A stretch of DNA of 39,417 nucleotides from Candidatus Delongbacteria bacterium (lineage in GTDB: Bacteria; CAIWAD01): NCBI GenBank assembly GCA_041675285.1, contig JBAYTZ010000024.1, positions 1 to 39,417 of the forward strand, read 5' to 3'. This document shows, piece by piece, positions 6,391-15,157 of the stretch. The position numbers and the translations under genes are program-made. The notes under the pieces are model-generated. The model was not told where the DNA came from, ran no database searches, and saw nothing but the letters and a program-made list of their open reading frames with translations. The stretch's first letter is position 1. Every line of letters starts with the position of its first letter.

Positions 6391-7836
6391 ATGGCCACGA
6401 ACAAGATCCTCAGCAAGCCCGACGCCTTCTACGAGAACTTCGAGCGCAGCGCCAACGCCGACAAGAAGACCACGCACTACTGTCCGGGCTGCGGCCACGG
6501 CCACGTGCACAAGATCATGGCCGAAGCCCTGCGCGACTTCGAGGTGGCCGACCACAGCGTGCTGGTCAGCCCCGTCGGCTGCAGCGTGTTCGCCTACTAC
6601 TACTTCGACGTGGGCAACATCCAGGCCGCCCACGGCCGCGCGCCGGCGGTGGCCACGGGCATCAAGCGCACGCACCCGCACAGCATCGTGATGAGCTACC
6701 AGGGCGACGGCGACCTGGCCGCCATCGGCACCAGCGAGATCATCCACGCCGCCAACCGCGGCGAGCACATCACGGTCATCTTCATCAACAACGCGATCTA
6801 TGGCATGACGGGCGGCCAGATGGCGCCCACCACGCTGATCGACCAGAAGAGCAGCACCAGCCCCTACGGCCGCAACTCCGAGAACGAGGGCTTCCCGATC
6901 CACGTGGCCGAGCTGCTCAACAGCCTGCAGGCGCCGGTGTTCATCGAGCGCACCAGCCTGCACACGCCCCAGCACATCAACCGCACGCGCAAGGCGATCC
7001 GCCGGGCCCTGCAGGCGCAGATCGACAAGAAGGGCTTCACCTTCGTGGAAGTGCTGAGCCCCTGCCCCAGCGGCTGGAAGCTCAATCCCGTCGACAGCAT
7101 GAAGTGGATCGAAGAGAACATGCTGAAGAACTTCCCGCTGGGGAATCTGCGCGACCGCATCGACGAGACGCCCGCGCGCGAGCGCGTGACCATCGAATTG
7201 ACCCGCGACATGCTGCTCAAGAAGCTGGACCTGCTGCAGCCCGAGAGCCACGTGCCCGCGCGGACCACGGTGGAGGAGCGCTTCCAGGATCCGGAGATTC
7301 TGGCGGCGGGTTTCGGCGGCCAGGGCATCATGCTGCTGGGCGTGGCCGTGGCCGAGGCCGGCATGCGCGAAGGCTACCAGTCCAGCTGGATCCCGGCCTA
7401 CGGTCCGGAGATGCGCGGCGGGACGGCCAACTGCTCGGTGCGCGTCAGCGAGCGCGAGATCGGCAGCCCGATGGTCCACAACCCGGACATCCTGCTGGCC
7501 TTCAACCGGCCCAGCCTGGAGAAATTCGAGGCCGATGCGCGGCCGGGCGGCGTGATCTTCTACGACAGTTCCCTGATCGACATTGTGCCCGCTCGGACGG
7601 ATTGCGACATTGTGCCCATTCCGTTCACCAAGCTGGCCGATGAGCTGGGCAACACGCGCATCGCCAACATGGTGGCCTTCGGCGCCCTGGTGGGCTACAC
7701 CAACCTGCTGAACCTGGAGACCTGCCTGGAGGCGCTGCACACCGTGGTGAAGCGGCGCAACCTGGTGGAGTTGAATCAACAGGCGGTGCGCAAGGGCTTC
7801 GAAGTGGGACAGGAGATGCGCCGGCAGGCCCGCTGA
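6391..7836 (+). CDS. 2-oxoacid:ferredoxin oxidoreductase, fused beta-gamma subunit
   Basis: 481 residues joining two subunits that are often separate. Residues about 20-260 are the thiamine-diphosphate beta subunit: HYCPGCGHG (29-37), SPVGCSVF, and the TPP/Mg motif GDGD (105-108) ending in NN (133-134). After a linker of about 40 residues, residues about 298-481 are the gamma subunit: AAGFGGQGIMLLG, then YGPEMRGGTANCSVRVS, then a helical end. The fusion enforces 1:1 beta:gamma. Together with the preceding alpha and delta genes this makes a complete enzyme of the Vor/Kor type. Only a 3-bp gap separates it from alpha, and a strong terminator follows. Confidence 0.9.
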   Translation: MATNKILSKPDAFYENFERSANADKKTTHYCPGCGHGHVHKIMAEALRDFEVADHSVLVSPVGCSVFAYYYFDVGNIQAAHGRAPAVATGIKRTHPHSIVMSYQGDGDLAAIGTSEIIHAANRGEHITVIFINNAIYGMTGGQMAPTTLIDQKSSTSPYGRNSENEGFPIHVAELLNSLQAPVFIERTSLHTPQHINRTRKAIRRALQAQIDKKGFTFVEVLSPCPSGWKLNPVDSMKWIEENMLKNFPLGNLRDRIDETPARERVTIELTRDMLLKKLDLLQPESHVPARTTVEERFQDPEILAAGFGGQGIMLLGVAVAEAGMREGYQSSWIPAYGPEMRGGTANCSVRVSEREIGSPMVHNPDILLAFNRPSLEKFEADARPGGVIFYDSSLIDIVPARTDCDIVPIPFTKLADELGNTRIANMVAFGALVGYTNLLNLETCLEALHTVVKRRNLVELNQQAVRKGFEVGQEMRRQAR

Positions 7837-7867
7837 CGCGCATCCACGGGGTTCGAGCTTGAGACTG

Positions 7868-7901
7868 GAGCGGGCATCCTGACGAGGGATGCCCGCTCTT
7901 T
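7868..7901 (+). terminator. Rho-independent terminator after the oxidoreductase operon
   Basis: GAGCGGGCATCC (7868-7879), a 7-nt loop, GGATGCCCGCTC (7887-7898), then TTT. A perfect 12-bp stem that separates the oxidoreductase operon from the following patatin-glycogen operon. Confidence 0.85.
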
Positions 7902-7917
7902 CACGAGGTGGAGGAGC

Positions 7918-8796
7918 ATGAAGCACGAGGCGCGCTTCGGACTGGTCCTGGGCGGGGGCGGCGTGCGCTGCCTGAGCCACCTGGGCATGGCCGAGGAGCT
8001 GCTCGCCGCCGGGTTGGCGCCGGACCTGATCGCCAGCTCCTCCACGGGCAGCCTGATCGGCCTGCTGCTCGCGGCGGGCATTCCGCCCAGCCGGGTGCGC
8101 GAGGCGCTCTTCCGGCGCGAGCAGCGCCTGGCCTGGCTGAAGCCCAGCTGGCAGCGGGGCGGGCTGGCCTCGCCGGCGGCCATCCTGCGCCTGCTGGACC
8201 GCTTCGCCCTGCCCGAGAATCTGGAAGACCTGCCCATCCCCCTGCACATCGTGGTCACCGACCTGGAGGAGGGCCGCCAACTGGTGCTGTCCTCCGGCCC
8301 CTGCCGCGAGGCCGTGCTGGCCTCGGCCGCGCTGCCGGGAATCTACCCGCCCGTGATGATCCGCGGCCACCTCTGCGGGGACGGCGGGATCATCAACAAC
8401 GTGCCCGCCGACGTCTGCCGCGAGCTGGTGGGGCCGCGGGGCGTCGTGCTCACCAGCAGCCTGGAGATGAACCACGTGATGCCCGAGGCGCTGCTGCGCC
8501 ACGTGCCGCAGGTGGTCTACCGCAGCATCTACCTGCCGCTGCTCAACCAGCGGCTCCGCAATCAGACCCTGCACAGCGACCTCGTGCTGCAGCCCTTCTC
8601 GGACCACCCGCTCTGCTTCAGCCGCTGGCGCGAGATCGTGCGCTTCTACTCGCTGGGCGCCATGGCCGATCTGCACGAGCGCGGGCGGCACCACATGGGC
8701 CGCGCCCTGCCTGAATTGCAGGCCCTGCTGGCCCGCGCGGCCGCCGAGGCCGAGGTCGAGGCCGCGGCCCGGCGCGTGGAGGAGTCCGCCTCATGA
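7918..8796 (+). CDS. Patatin-like phospholipase (RssA/NTE type)
   Basis: 292 residues. The oxyanion-hole glycine motif is LGGGGVRCLSHLG (11-23). The nucleophile elbow reads IASSSTGSLIG (38-48), with the catalytic Ser most likely Ser42. The first Gly of the usual G-x-S-x-G is Ser here. The catalytic Asp is in GDGGIINNVP (Asp155), the Ser-Asp dyad of patatins. The enzyme would hydrolyse acyl esters of phospholipids or lysophospholipids in the cytoplasm or at the membrane face. GTGGAGGAG precedes the ATG. It is the first gene after the terminator and its stop overlaps the next start by four bases, so it leads a five-gene operon with the glycogen enzymes. Confidence 0.85.
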   Translation: MKHEARFGLVLGGGGVRCLSHLGMAEELLAAGLAPDLIASSSTGSLIGLLLAAGIPPSRVREALFRREQRLAWLKPSWQRGGLASPAAILRLLDRFALPENLEDLPIPLHIVVTDLEEGRQLVLSSGPCREAVLASAALPGIYPPVMIRGHLCGDGGIINNVPADVCRELVGPRGVVLTSSLEMNHVMPEALLRHVPQVVYRSIYLPLLNQRLRNQTLHSDLVLQPFSDHPLCFSRWREIVRFYSLGAMADLHERGRHHMGRALPELQALLARAAAEAEVEAAARRVEESAS

Positions 8797-9134
8797 TCCG
8801 CCGGCTGGCCGTGACCTTCTTCGGCCTGCTGGTCGTGCTCCAGGTGGGGCCGGGCGTCCACTCGGACTCCGTGCTGCACACGGTGGTGGCCGCGCTGGTG
8901 CTCAGCCTGATCAACCTGACCTTCAAACCCGTGCTGCTGCTGCTGACCCTGCCGGTCAACCTGCTCAGCCTGGGTCTCTTCACCCTCGTGATCAACGGAT
9001 TCTGCCTGGGCATCACGGCCTGGCTGGTGGACGGCTTCCGTCTCACCGGAGTGGGCAGCGCCCTGCTGGGCGCCCTGCTGCTCTCGCTGGTCACCCTGAT
9101 CGTCAACGCCCTCCTCAGCCGGGAGACCCGATGA
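8793..9134 (+). CDS. Phage holin family 4-like (YvlD-type) membrane protein
   Basis: 113 residues with four predicted membrane helices. The motifs VVAALVLSLINLTFKPVLLL and LTLPVNLLSLGLFTLVINGF are typical of the Pfam 'phage holin 4, superfamily IV' (YvlD) family. Despite the family name these proteins are common in chromosomes without prophages and their role is unknown. Overlaps both neighbours by ATGA, so it is translationally coupled to the patatin and the phosphorylase. No phage gene lies nearby, so a lysis role is unlikely. Confidence 0.85.
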   Translation: MIRRLAVTFFGLLVVLQVGPGVHSDSVLHTVVAALVLSLINLTFKPVLLLLTLPVNLLSLGLFTLVINGFCLGITAWLVDGFRLTGVGSALLGALLLSLVTLIVNALLSRETR

Positions 9135-11611
9135 ATCTGCGCGACACCCTGTTGGATCTGGCCAGCGACCTGCTCTGGAGCTGGAAACCCTGGTACCGCG
9201 AGTTCCTGGCCGGTCTGGATCCCGCCGCCTTCCAGCGGCACGAGAATCCCGTCCGCCTGGTGCGCGAACTGCCCGACGAGCGGCTCAAGGCCCTCGAGAA
9301 GGACAAGAGCTTCCAGGCCGCCCTGAAGGAGCTGGCGGCGCGCCGGGAGGCCGAGCACGCCAAGGCCCGCGCCCGCTGCCCCGAGGGGCTGCGCGGCCGC
9401 CAGGTGGCCTACTTCTCCGCCGAGTTCGGGATCCACAACAGCCTGCCCATCTACAGCGGCGGCCTGGGCGTGCTCTCGGGCGACCACATCAAGAGCGCGC
9501 ACGACCTGGGCCTGCCCTTCACGGGCATCGGCCTGATGTACCGCCAGGGCTACTTCGGCCAGCGCATCGACGCCGCCGGCGTGCAGCACGCGGACATGGA
9601 GCTGATGAACCTGGAGCACCTGCCCATGCGCCGGACCGTCGGGCCGGATGACCGGCCGCTGGAGATCGGCGTGGACCTGCCGGGCCGCGAGCTGCGCCTG
9701 CTGGTCTGGGAGGTGCAGGTGGGGATCGCCCGCCTGCTGCTGCTGGACAGCGACTGCGAGCGCAACGCGCCCGCCGACCGCGGCCTGACCTGGCAGCTCT
9801 ACGGCGGGGACCGTGACACACGGCTGGCCCAGGAGATCATCCTGGGCATCGGCGGCGTGCGCGCCCTGCGCGCCCTGGGCGTGCAGCCGGACGTCTGGCA
9901 CATGAACGAGGGGCACAGCGCTTTCCTGGCCGTGGAGCGCCTGCGCGAGCACCTGGCCGCCGGGCTGGACTTCGACACCGCCGTGGAAGCCACGGCCTCG
10001 TCGACCATCTTCACCACGCACACGCCGGTGCCGGCGGGCAACGAGGCCTTCCTGCTGCCGCGCCTGCACCGCTACTTCCACGAGTTCTGCTCCAAGGGCG
10101 GGATCGACTTCCACCGCCTGCTGGAGCTGGGCACGGAGACCGACGCCACGGGCTACAAGATCTTCAGCCTGACGGCGCTGGCCGTGCGGCTCTCGCGCTT
10201 CGCCAACGGCGTCTCCATGCTGCACGGCGACGTGAGCCGCCAGATGTGGTACCACCTCTGGCACCAGGTGCCCATCGACGAGACGCCCATCGGCCACGTG
10301 ACCAACGGCATCCACACGGCCTCCTGGGTGGCGCCGGGCTTCCGCCGGCTCTACGAGGAGCGGCTGGGCGGGGACTGGGAGGAGAAGCTGCTGCAGCCCG
10401 AGGCCTGGGAGGCCCTGCGCGCCGTGCCCACGGGCGAGGTCTGGCAGCGCCACCAGGACCTGAAGGCCGCGCTGGTGGAGGAGATCCGCCGCAACCTGAC
10501 CCAGCGCCTGAGCCAGCCCGGCCTGCCGCTGGAGCGCGTCCTGCAGCGCATCGACCCGCATTCGCTGTTCATCTGCTTCGCGCGGCGCTTCGCCACCTAC
10601 AAGCGCGCCGTGCTGATCTTCGACGACCTGGAGCGGCTGGACCGGATCGTCAACCATCCCAGCCACCCGGTGACGCTGATTTTCGCGGGCAAGGCCCACC
10701 CGGCGGACCACCCGGGCCAGGCGCTGATCCGCCGCGTGCACGAGATCTCCCTGCTGGAGCGCTTCCAGGGCCGGGTCATCCTGCTGGAGGGCTACAGCCT
10801 GGCGCTGGCGCGCTTCCTGGTGCAGGGCGCGGACGTCTGGCTGAACAACCCGCGCCGGCCCTTGGAGGCCTCGGGCACCAGCGGCCAGAAGGTCTGCCCC
10901 AACGGCGGGCTCAACCTGTCCATCCTGGACGGCTGGTGGGTGGAGGGCTCCAACGGGAGCAACGGCTGGAACATCGGGCGCGACGTGGACTACGGCGACG
11001 AGAAGATCCAGGACTACTACGACGTGCGCAGCCTCTACGAGCTGCTGGAGGAGCGCGTGGTGCCGCTGTTCTACGAGCGCGACTCCCAGGGCCTGCCCGT
11101 GGGCTGGGTGGACCGCATGAAGGACAGCCTGATCTCGTGCACGGCCCGCTTCAGCACCAGCCGGATGGTCAACGACTACGTGGTGCAGAGCTACATCCCG
11201 GCCGCCAGCAAGCACCAGCGCGCCCGGGAGAACGACTGGCAGGCCGTGCGCGATTTCGTGCAGTACAAGCGCAGCCTGCTCAAGCGCTGGTATCACATGA
11301 CGGACACCTGGCTGCGCGCGCGCCGGGAGAACGAGTGCGTGGACGTGGACGCCGGCCTGTATCTGGGCCTGCTGAAGCCCTCCGAGGTCAAGGTCGAGCT
11401 CTTCATGCGCGAGAACGGGAAGATCCGCACCGTGGAGATCCCGCTGGTGGGGCCGGGCGAGGACGACGGGGTCTGGAACTACCACCTCTACTTCTGCGAC
11501 CCCACCCTGCGCAAGAGCGAGCTGAAGTTGCGCGTGCTGCCGCGCCACGCCTGGCTGGACGGGGACATGGAGATGGGCATGTGCTACTGGTTCCACCAGA
11601 AAGTCGAGTAG
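9131..11611 (+). CDS. glgP: Alpha-glucan (glycogen) phosphorylase, bacterial short type
   Basis: 826 residues. It releases glucose 1-phosphate from alpha-1,4-glucans with pyridoxal phosphate as cofactor. Features of the alpha-glucan phosphorylase (TIGR02094/DUF3417) type are VAYFSAEFGIHNSLPIYSGG near residue 92, WHMNEGHSAF, HTPVPAGNEAF, TNGIHTASW, FARRFATYKRA, and EASGTSGQK (about 578-586), the region around the PLP-binding Lys. Gln replaces the Met usual in SGMK. NGGLNLSILDGWW follows. The start overlaps the preceding gene by four bases. The operon also encodes the debranching enzyme GlgX, which removes the branches this enzyme cannot pass. Confidence 0.95.
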   Translation: MNLRDTLLDLASDLLWSWKPWYREFLAGLDPAAFQRHENPVRLVRELPDERLKALEKDKSFQAALKELAARREAEHAKARARCPEGLRGRQVAYFSAEFGIHNSLPIYSGGLGVLSGDHIKSAHDLGLPFTGIGLMYRQGYFGQRIDAAGVQHADMELMNLEHLPMRRTVGPDDRPLEIGVDLPGRELRLLVWEVQVGIARLLLLDSDCERNAPADRGLTWQLYGGDRDTRLAQEIILGIGGVRALRALGVQPDVWHMNEGHSAFLAVERLREHLAAGLDFDTAVEATASSTIFTTHTPVPAGNEAFLLPRLHRYFHEFCSKGGIDFHRLLELGTETDATGYKIFSLTALAVRLSRFANGVSMLHGDVSRQMWYHLWHQVPIDETPIGHVTNGIHTASWVAPGFRRLYEERLGGDWEEKLLQPEAWEALRAVPTGEVWQRHQDLKAALVEEIRRNLTQRLSQPGLPLERVLQRIDPHSLFICFARRFATYKRAVLIFDDLERLDRIVNHPSHPVTLIFAGKAHPADHPGQALIRRVHEISLLERFQGRVILLEGYSLALARFLVQGADVWLNNPRRPLEASGTSGQKVCPNGGLNLSILDGWWVEGSNGSNGWNIGRDVDYGDEKIQDYYDVRSLYELLEERVVPLFYERDSQGLPVGWVDRMKDSLISCTARFSTSRMVNDYVVQSYIPAASKHQRARENDWQAVRDFVQYKRSLLKRWYHMTDTWLRARRENECVDVDAGLYLGLLKPSEVKVELFMRENGKIRTVEIPLVGPGEDDGVWNYHLYFCDPTLRKSELKLRVLPRHAWLDGDMEMGMCYWFHQKVE

Positions 11612-11620
11612 GAGCGCCTG

Positions 11621-12943
11621 ATGAGCATCGAGGAGACCCTGCGGCACGAGCGCCTGACCGATCTGCTGGACTATCTGGACGCCTCCCCCAGCCCCTGGCA
11701 CGCGGTGGCCGAGGCCGCCCTGCGGCTGGAGACGGCGGGCTTCCAGCGCCTGCTGGAGGAGGAGGCCTGGCGCCTGGAGCCGGGCCAGGGCTACTACCTG
11801 ACTCGCGGCGGCAGCGCGCTCTGCGCCTTCGTGGCGGGCACGGCCCCGCTGGAGGAGAAGGGCTTCCAGCTGGTGGGCGCCCACACGGACTCCCCCTGCC
11901 TGCGCGTGAAGCCCCAGGGCGAACATGTCAAGGGCGGGCTGGTGCGGCTGGGCGTGGAGATCTACGGCGGGCCGATCCTGGCCACCTGGACCGACCGCGA
12001 GCTGGGCCTGGCCGGCCGCCTGGTCCTGCGGGACGGCGGCGGTCTGCGCGAGCGGCCCATCAAGCTGGAGCGCCCGCTACTGCGGCTGAGCAACCCGGCC
12101 ATCCACCTGAACCGCGAGGTGAACAGCAAGGGCCTGATCCTCGACAAGCAGGAGGAACTGCCCCTGCTGCTGGCCCAGGCGGAGGCCGGCCTGCCCGAGG
12201 GCCGCCTGCTGCTGGAGCTGCTGGCCGCCGAGGCCGAGGTGGAGCCGGGGGAGATCCTGGGCTTCGATCTGTGCAGCTGGGACCTGCAGCCCGCCTGTTT
12301 CTGGGGGGCCGGCGAGGAGTTCATCGCCTCGGGCCGGCTGGACAACCTGGCCATGTGTCACGCCGGGCTGGCGGCCCTGCTGCTGGCCACGGACGAGGGC
12401 GAGGTGCCGGAGCACACGCCCGTGCTCGTGCTCTTCGACCACGAAGAGGTGGGCAGCCAGAGCCCCACGGGCGCCGACGGGAGCCTGCTGCCGGACCTGC
12501 TGGAGCGCATTCACGCCGCGCGCGGCGGCGGGCGGGAGTCCTTCCTGCGCGCCTGCAACCGCAGCTTCCTGGTCAGCGCGGACATGGCCCACGCCCTGCA
12601 TCCCAGCTACCTGCGCTGGTACGAGCCGCAGCACCACGTCTTCCTCAACCAGGGGCCGGTGATCAAGCTCAATAGCAACCTGCGCTACGCCACCGACGGC
12701 GCGAGCCAGGCCCGCTTCCAGCTCATCTGCGAGAAGGCCGAAGTGCCCGTGCAGCGCTACATCCACCGCACGGACCTGCCCTGCGGCACGACCATCGGGC
12801 CGATGGCCTCCGCCCGGCTGGGGATTCGCACCGTGGACGTGGGCAACCCCATGCACTCCATGCACAGCGTGCGGGAGAGCGCGGGCGCCCGGGATCCCGA
12901 GCTGATGACCCGCGCGCTCTCGACCTTCTTCCAGGGAGCCTGA
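11621..12943 (+). CDS. apeB: M18 family aspartyl aminopeptidase
   Basis: 440 residues, the usual length for M18. Metal-binding and catalytic motifs are GAHTDSPCLRVKP (His88 region), RLDNLAMCHAGL, LFDHEEVGSQSPTGADG and, near the C-terminus, GTTIGPMASARLGIRTVDVG followed by NPMHSMHSVRE with the last metal ligand His. M18 enzymes are cytosolic dodecameric zinc peptidases that remove N-terminal acidic or other residues. GGAG lies eight bases before the ATG. It sits between glgP and glgX with gaps of 9 and 7 bp, so it is co-expressed with glycogen breakdown, though no direct biochemical link is known to me. Confidence 0.93.
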   Translation: MSIEETLRHERLTDLLDYLDASPSPWHAVAEAALRLETAGFQRLLEEEAWRLEPGQGYYLTRGGSALCAFVAGTAPLEEKGFQLVGAHTDSPCLRVKPQGEHVKGGLVRLGVEIYGGPILATWTDRELGLAGRLVLRDGGGLRERPIKLERPLLRLSNPAIHLNREVNSKGLILDKQEELPLLLAQAEAGLPEGRLLLELLAAEAEVEPGEILGFDLCSWDLQPACFWGAGEEFIASGRLDNLAMCHAGLAALLLATDEGEVPEHTPVLVLFDHEEVGSQSPTGADGSLLPDLLERIHAARGGGRESFLRACNRSFLVSADMAHALHPSYLRWYEPQHHVFLNQGPVIKLNSNLRYATDGASQARFQLICEKAEVPVQRYIHRTDLPCGTTIGPMASARLGIRTVDVGNPMHSMHSVRESAGARDPELMTRALSTFFQGA

Positions 12944-12950
12944 GCGCCCC

Positions 12951-15047
12951 ATGGCCACCCTGCGCCTGCACGGCGATCCCATGCGCGTCCTGGAGTCCTC
13001 CCACCGGCTGGTGGAGCACGGCGGGCACTGCCTGCCGCTGGGCGCCAGCTGCCCGGCGGGCCGCGTGGACCCCGGCTCCGGCGGGCGCGTCAACTTCGCG
13101 CTGCCCAGCGCCAAGGCCCGCACGGTCTCGCTGCTGCTCTCCGCCCGGGAGAGCGGCGACCGGATCATGGAGCTGCAGCTGGACCCGGAACAGAACCGCA
13201 CGGGCCACGTCTGGCACGTGGAGCTGGCGGGACTGAGTTGGCCCCTGCGTTACAGCTGGGTTGTGGACGGGCTGGAGGTGGCGGACCCCTGGGCCCGGGC
13301 CCTGTTGCGGACGGACGCTTTCGGACGCACGGTGTATCACGCCTTCTTCCCGCTGTCCGACCACGAGTGGGTGCATGCGCGGCCGCCGCGCCGCCCGCTG
13401 CAGGATCTGGTGATCTACGAGCTGCACGTGAAGGGCTTCACGGCCCACCCCAGCAGCGGGGTCCTGCGGCCGGGCAGCTACGCGGGCCTGGAGGAGAAGA
13501 TTCCCTACCTGCGCGAGCTGGGCGTGAACGCCGTGGAGCTGATGCCCGTGCACGCCTACGATCCGGCGGCCGTGGTGTTCATCAACCCCTTCACCGGCCG
13601 CGGCCTGAGCAACTACTGGGGTTACGATCCCGTCGGACCGATGGCGCCGGCCGCCCACTACAGCAGCACGGGCCATCCGCTCCAGGCGGCGCAGGAGTTC
13701 CGCTCCCTGGTGGACGCCCTGCACGGCGCGGGCATCGAAGTGATCCTGGACGTGGTGCTGAACCACACGGCGGAAGGCAGCGCGCGCGGCCCCACGCTGC
13801 ACTTCCGGGCGCTGGACGACGACCTGTGGTACATGCGCGGCACGGACGGCGGCTATCTGGACTACACGGGCTGCGGCAACACGTTCAACTGCAACCACCC
13901 CGTGGTGCGCGACTACATCCTCTCCTGCCTGCGCGGCTGGGTGACGGACTTCGGCGTGGATGGCTTCCGCTTCGACCTGGCCGCCGTGATGGGCCGGGAC
14001 CCCGAAGGCCACGTGCTGGTGAGCGCGCCCGTGCTGGAGCAGATCACCATGGATCCCGTGCTGGCGGGCACGCGCCTGATCGCCGAGGCCTGGGACGCCG
14101 CCGGACTCTACCAGGTGGGCAGTTTCGACGAGGGCCTGCGCGGCGCGCGGCAGCAGCGGCCGGGCGGCGGCTGGGCCCAGTGGAACGGCCGCTTCCGCGA
14201 CGACATGCGGCGGCTGGTGCGCGGCGAGCCGGGCTTCGTGGGGGCGGCGGCCAGCCGGCTCTGCGGCTCGTCGGACCTCTTCCAGTGGAACGGCCGCGGT
14301 CCGGCGCACAGCCTCAACTTCATCACCTGCCACGACGGCTTCACGTTGCTGGACCTGGTCTCCTACGACCAGAAGCACAACGAGGCCAACGGCGAGCACA
14401 ACCGCGACGGCCTGAACGAGAACTACAGCTGGAACTGCGGGGTGGAGGGACCCACCACCCGGGCCGACGTCCTGGAATTGCGGGCCCGCCAGCAGCGCAA
14501 CCACCTGGCCCTGCTCTTCCTCTCCCAGGGCGTGCCCATGCTGTTGGCCGGGGACGAGTTGGGCCGCAGCCAGCAGGGCAACAACAACGCCTGGTGCCAG
14601 GACAACGCCCTGGCCTGGCTGGACTGGAGCCTGACGGAGAGCCGGGCGGACCTATTGGCCTTCGTCGGCGGGCTCATCAGACTGCGCCGGACCCACGCCT
14701 GTCTGCGCCGGGACAGCTTCCTGACCGGCGAGGATCTCGCCTGGCACGGCACCGAGGTGGGCAAGCCGGACTTCGGGCCGGGCTCGCGCTGCCTGGCCTG
14801 GCGCCTGCGCGGCCAGCCCGACGAGGCCGGCCAGCCGGGGCCGGATCTCTACGCGGCCTTCAGTTTCTGGCGCGATCCCGTGGACTTCCGCCTGCCCGAG
14901 GCGGGGGCGGGTTTCCACTGGAGCCTGGTGCTGGACACGGCGGACGGCCTGCCGCCCCGCGCGGAGCCGGCGCCCCTGGCGATCCCGGGCGGCCTCCTGC
15001 GGCTGCAGGCCTTCTCGCTGGTTGTGCTCAGCCGCCACGCGGACTGA
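12951..15047 (+). CDS. glgX: Glycogen debranching enzyme GlgX (isoamylase type)
   Basis: 698 residues. The N-terminal early-set (CBM48-like) domain spans about 15-115, then a GH13 barrel with IYELHVKGFTAHPS, WGYDPVGPMAPAAHYS, EVILDVVLNHTAEGS, the nucleophile loop GVDGFRFDLA, the acid/base loop LIAEAWDAAG and FITCHDGFTL with the third acid. The C-terminal beta domain is present. NNNAWCQDNALAWLDW is typical of GlgX/TreX. It hydrolyses alpha-1,6 branches of phosphorylase-limit glycogen. It is the last gene of the patatin-glgP operon, followed 57 bp later by a bidirectional terminator. Confidence 0.95.
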   Translation: MATLRLHGDPMRVLESSHRLVEHGGHCLPLGASCPAGRVDPGSGGRVNFALPSAKARTVSLLLSARESGDRIMELQLDPEQNRTGHVWHVELAGLSWPLRYSWVVDGLEVADPWARALLRTDAFGRTVYHAFFPLSDHEWVHARPPRRPLQDLVIYELHVKGFTAHPSSGVLRPGSYAGLEEKIPYLRELGVNAVELMPVHAYDPAAVVFINPFTGRGLSNYWGYDPVGPMAPAAHYSSTGHPLQAAQEFRSLVDALHGAGIEVILDVVLNHTAEGSARGPTLHFRALDDDLWYMRGTDGGYLDYTGCGNTFNCNHPVVRDYILSCLRGWVTDFGVDGFRFDLAAVMGRDPEGHVLVSAPVLEQITMDPVLAGTRLIAEAWDAAGLYQVGSFDEGLRGARQQRPGGGWAQWNGRFRDDMRRLVRGEPGFVGAAASRLCGSSDLFQWNGRGPAHSLNFITCHDGFTLLDLVSYDQKHNEANGEHNRDGLNENYSWNCGVEGPTTRADVLELRARQQRNHLALLFLSQGVPMLLAGDELGRSQQGNNNAWCQDNALAWLDWSLTESRADLLAFVGGLIRLRRTHACLRRDSFLTGEDLAWHGTEVGKPDFGPGSRCLAWRLRGQPDEAGQPGPDLYAAFSFWRDPVDFRLPEAGAGFHWSLVLDTADGLPPRAEPAPLAIPGGLLRLQAFSLVVLSRHAD

Positions 15048-15104
15048 ACCCCGCCCGCGTCAGCTTTCACGACCCGCTGCGCTTCATTCATTGTGTGACA
15101 CAAG

Positions 15105-15134
15105 AAAACGCCCCGGCCGAGACCGGGGCGTTTT
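15105..15134. terminator. Bidirectional terminator between glgX and the first protease
   Basis: AAAACGCCCCGG (15105-15116), loop of six, CCGGGGCGTTTT (15123-15134). The perfect 12-bp stem has A-tract and T-tract within the arms, so it can end transcription from both the plus-strand glgX operon and the minus-strand protease gene. Confidence 0.9.
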
Positions 15135-15157
15135 GCGTGTCAGGCTTAAGGATCGGG

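Noticed and set aside
8793..9134. Prophage remnant suggested by the holin-family protein
   Set aside because: It is embedded by overlap in a metabolic operon, no other phage gene is present, and this Pfam family is mostly chromosomal and non-lytic.
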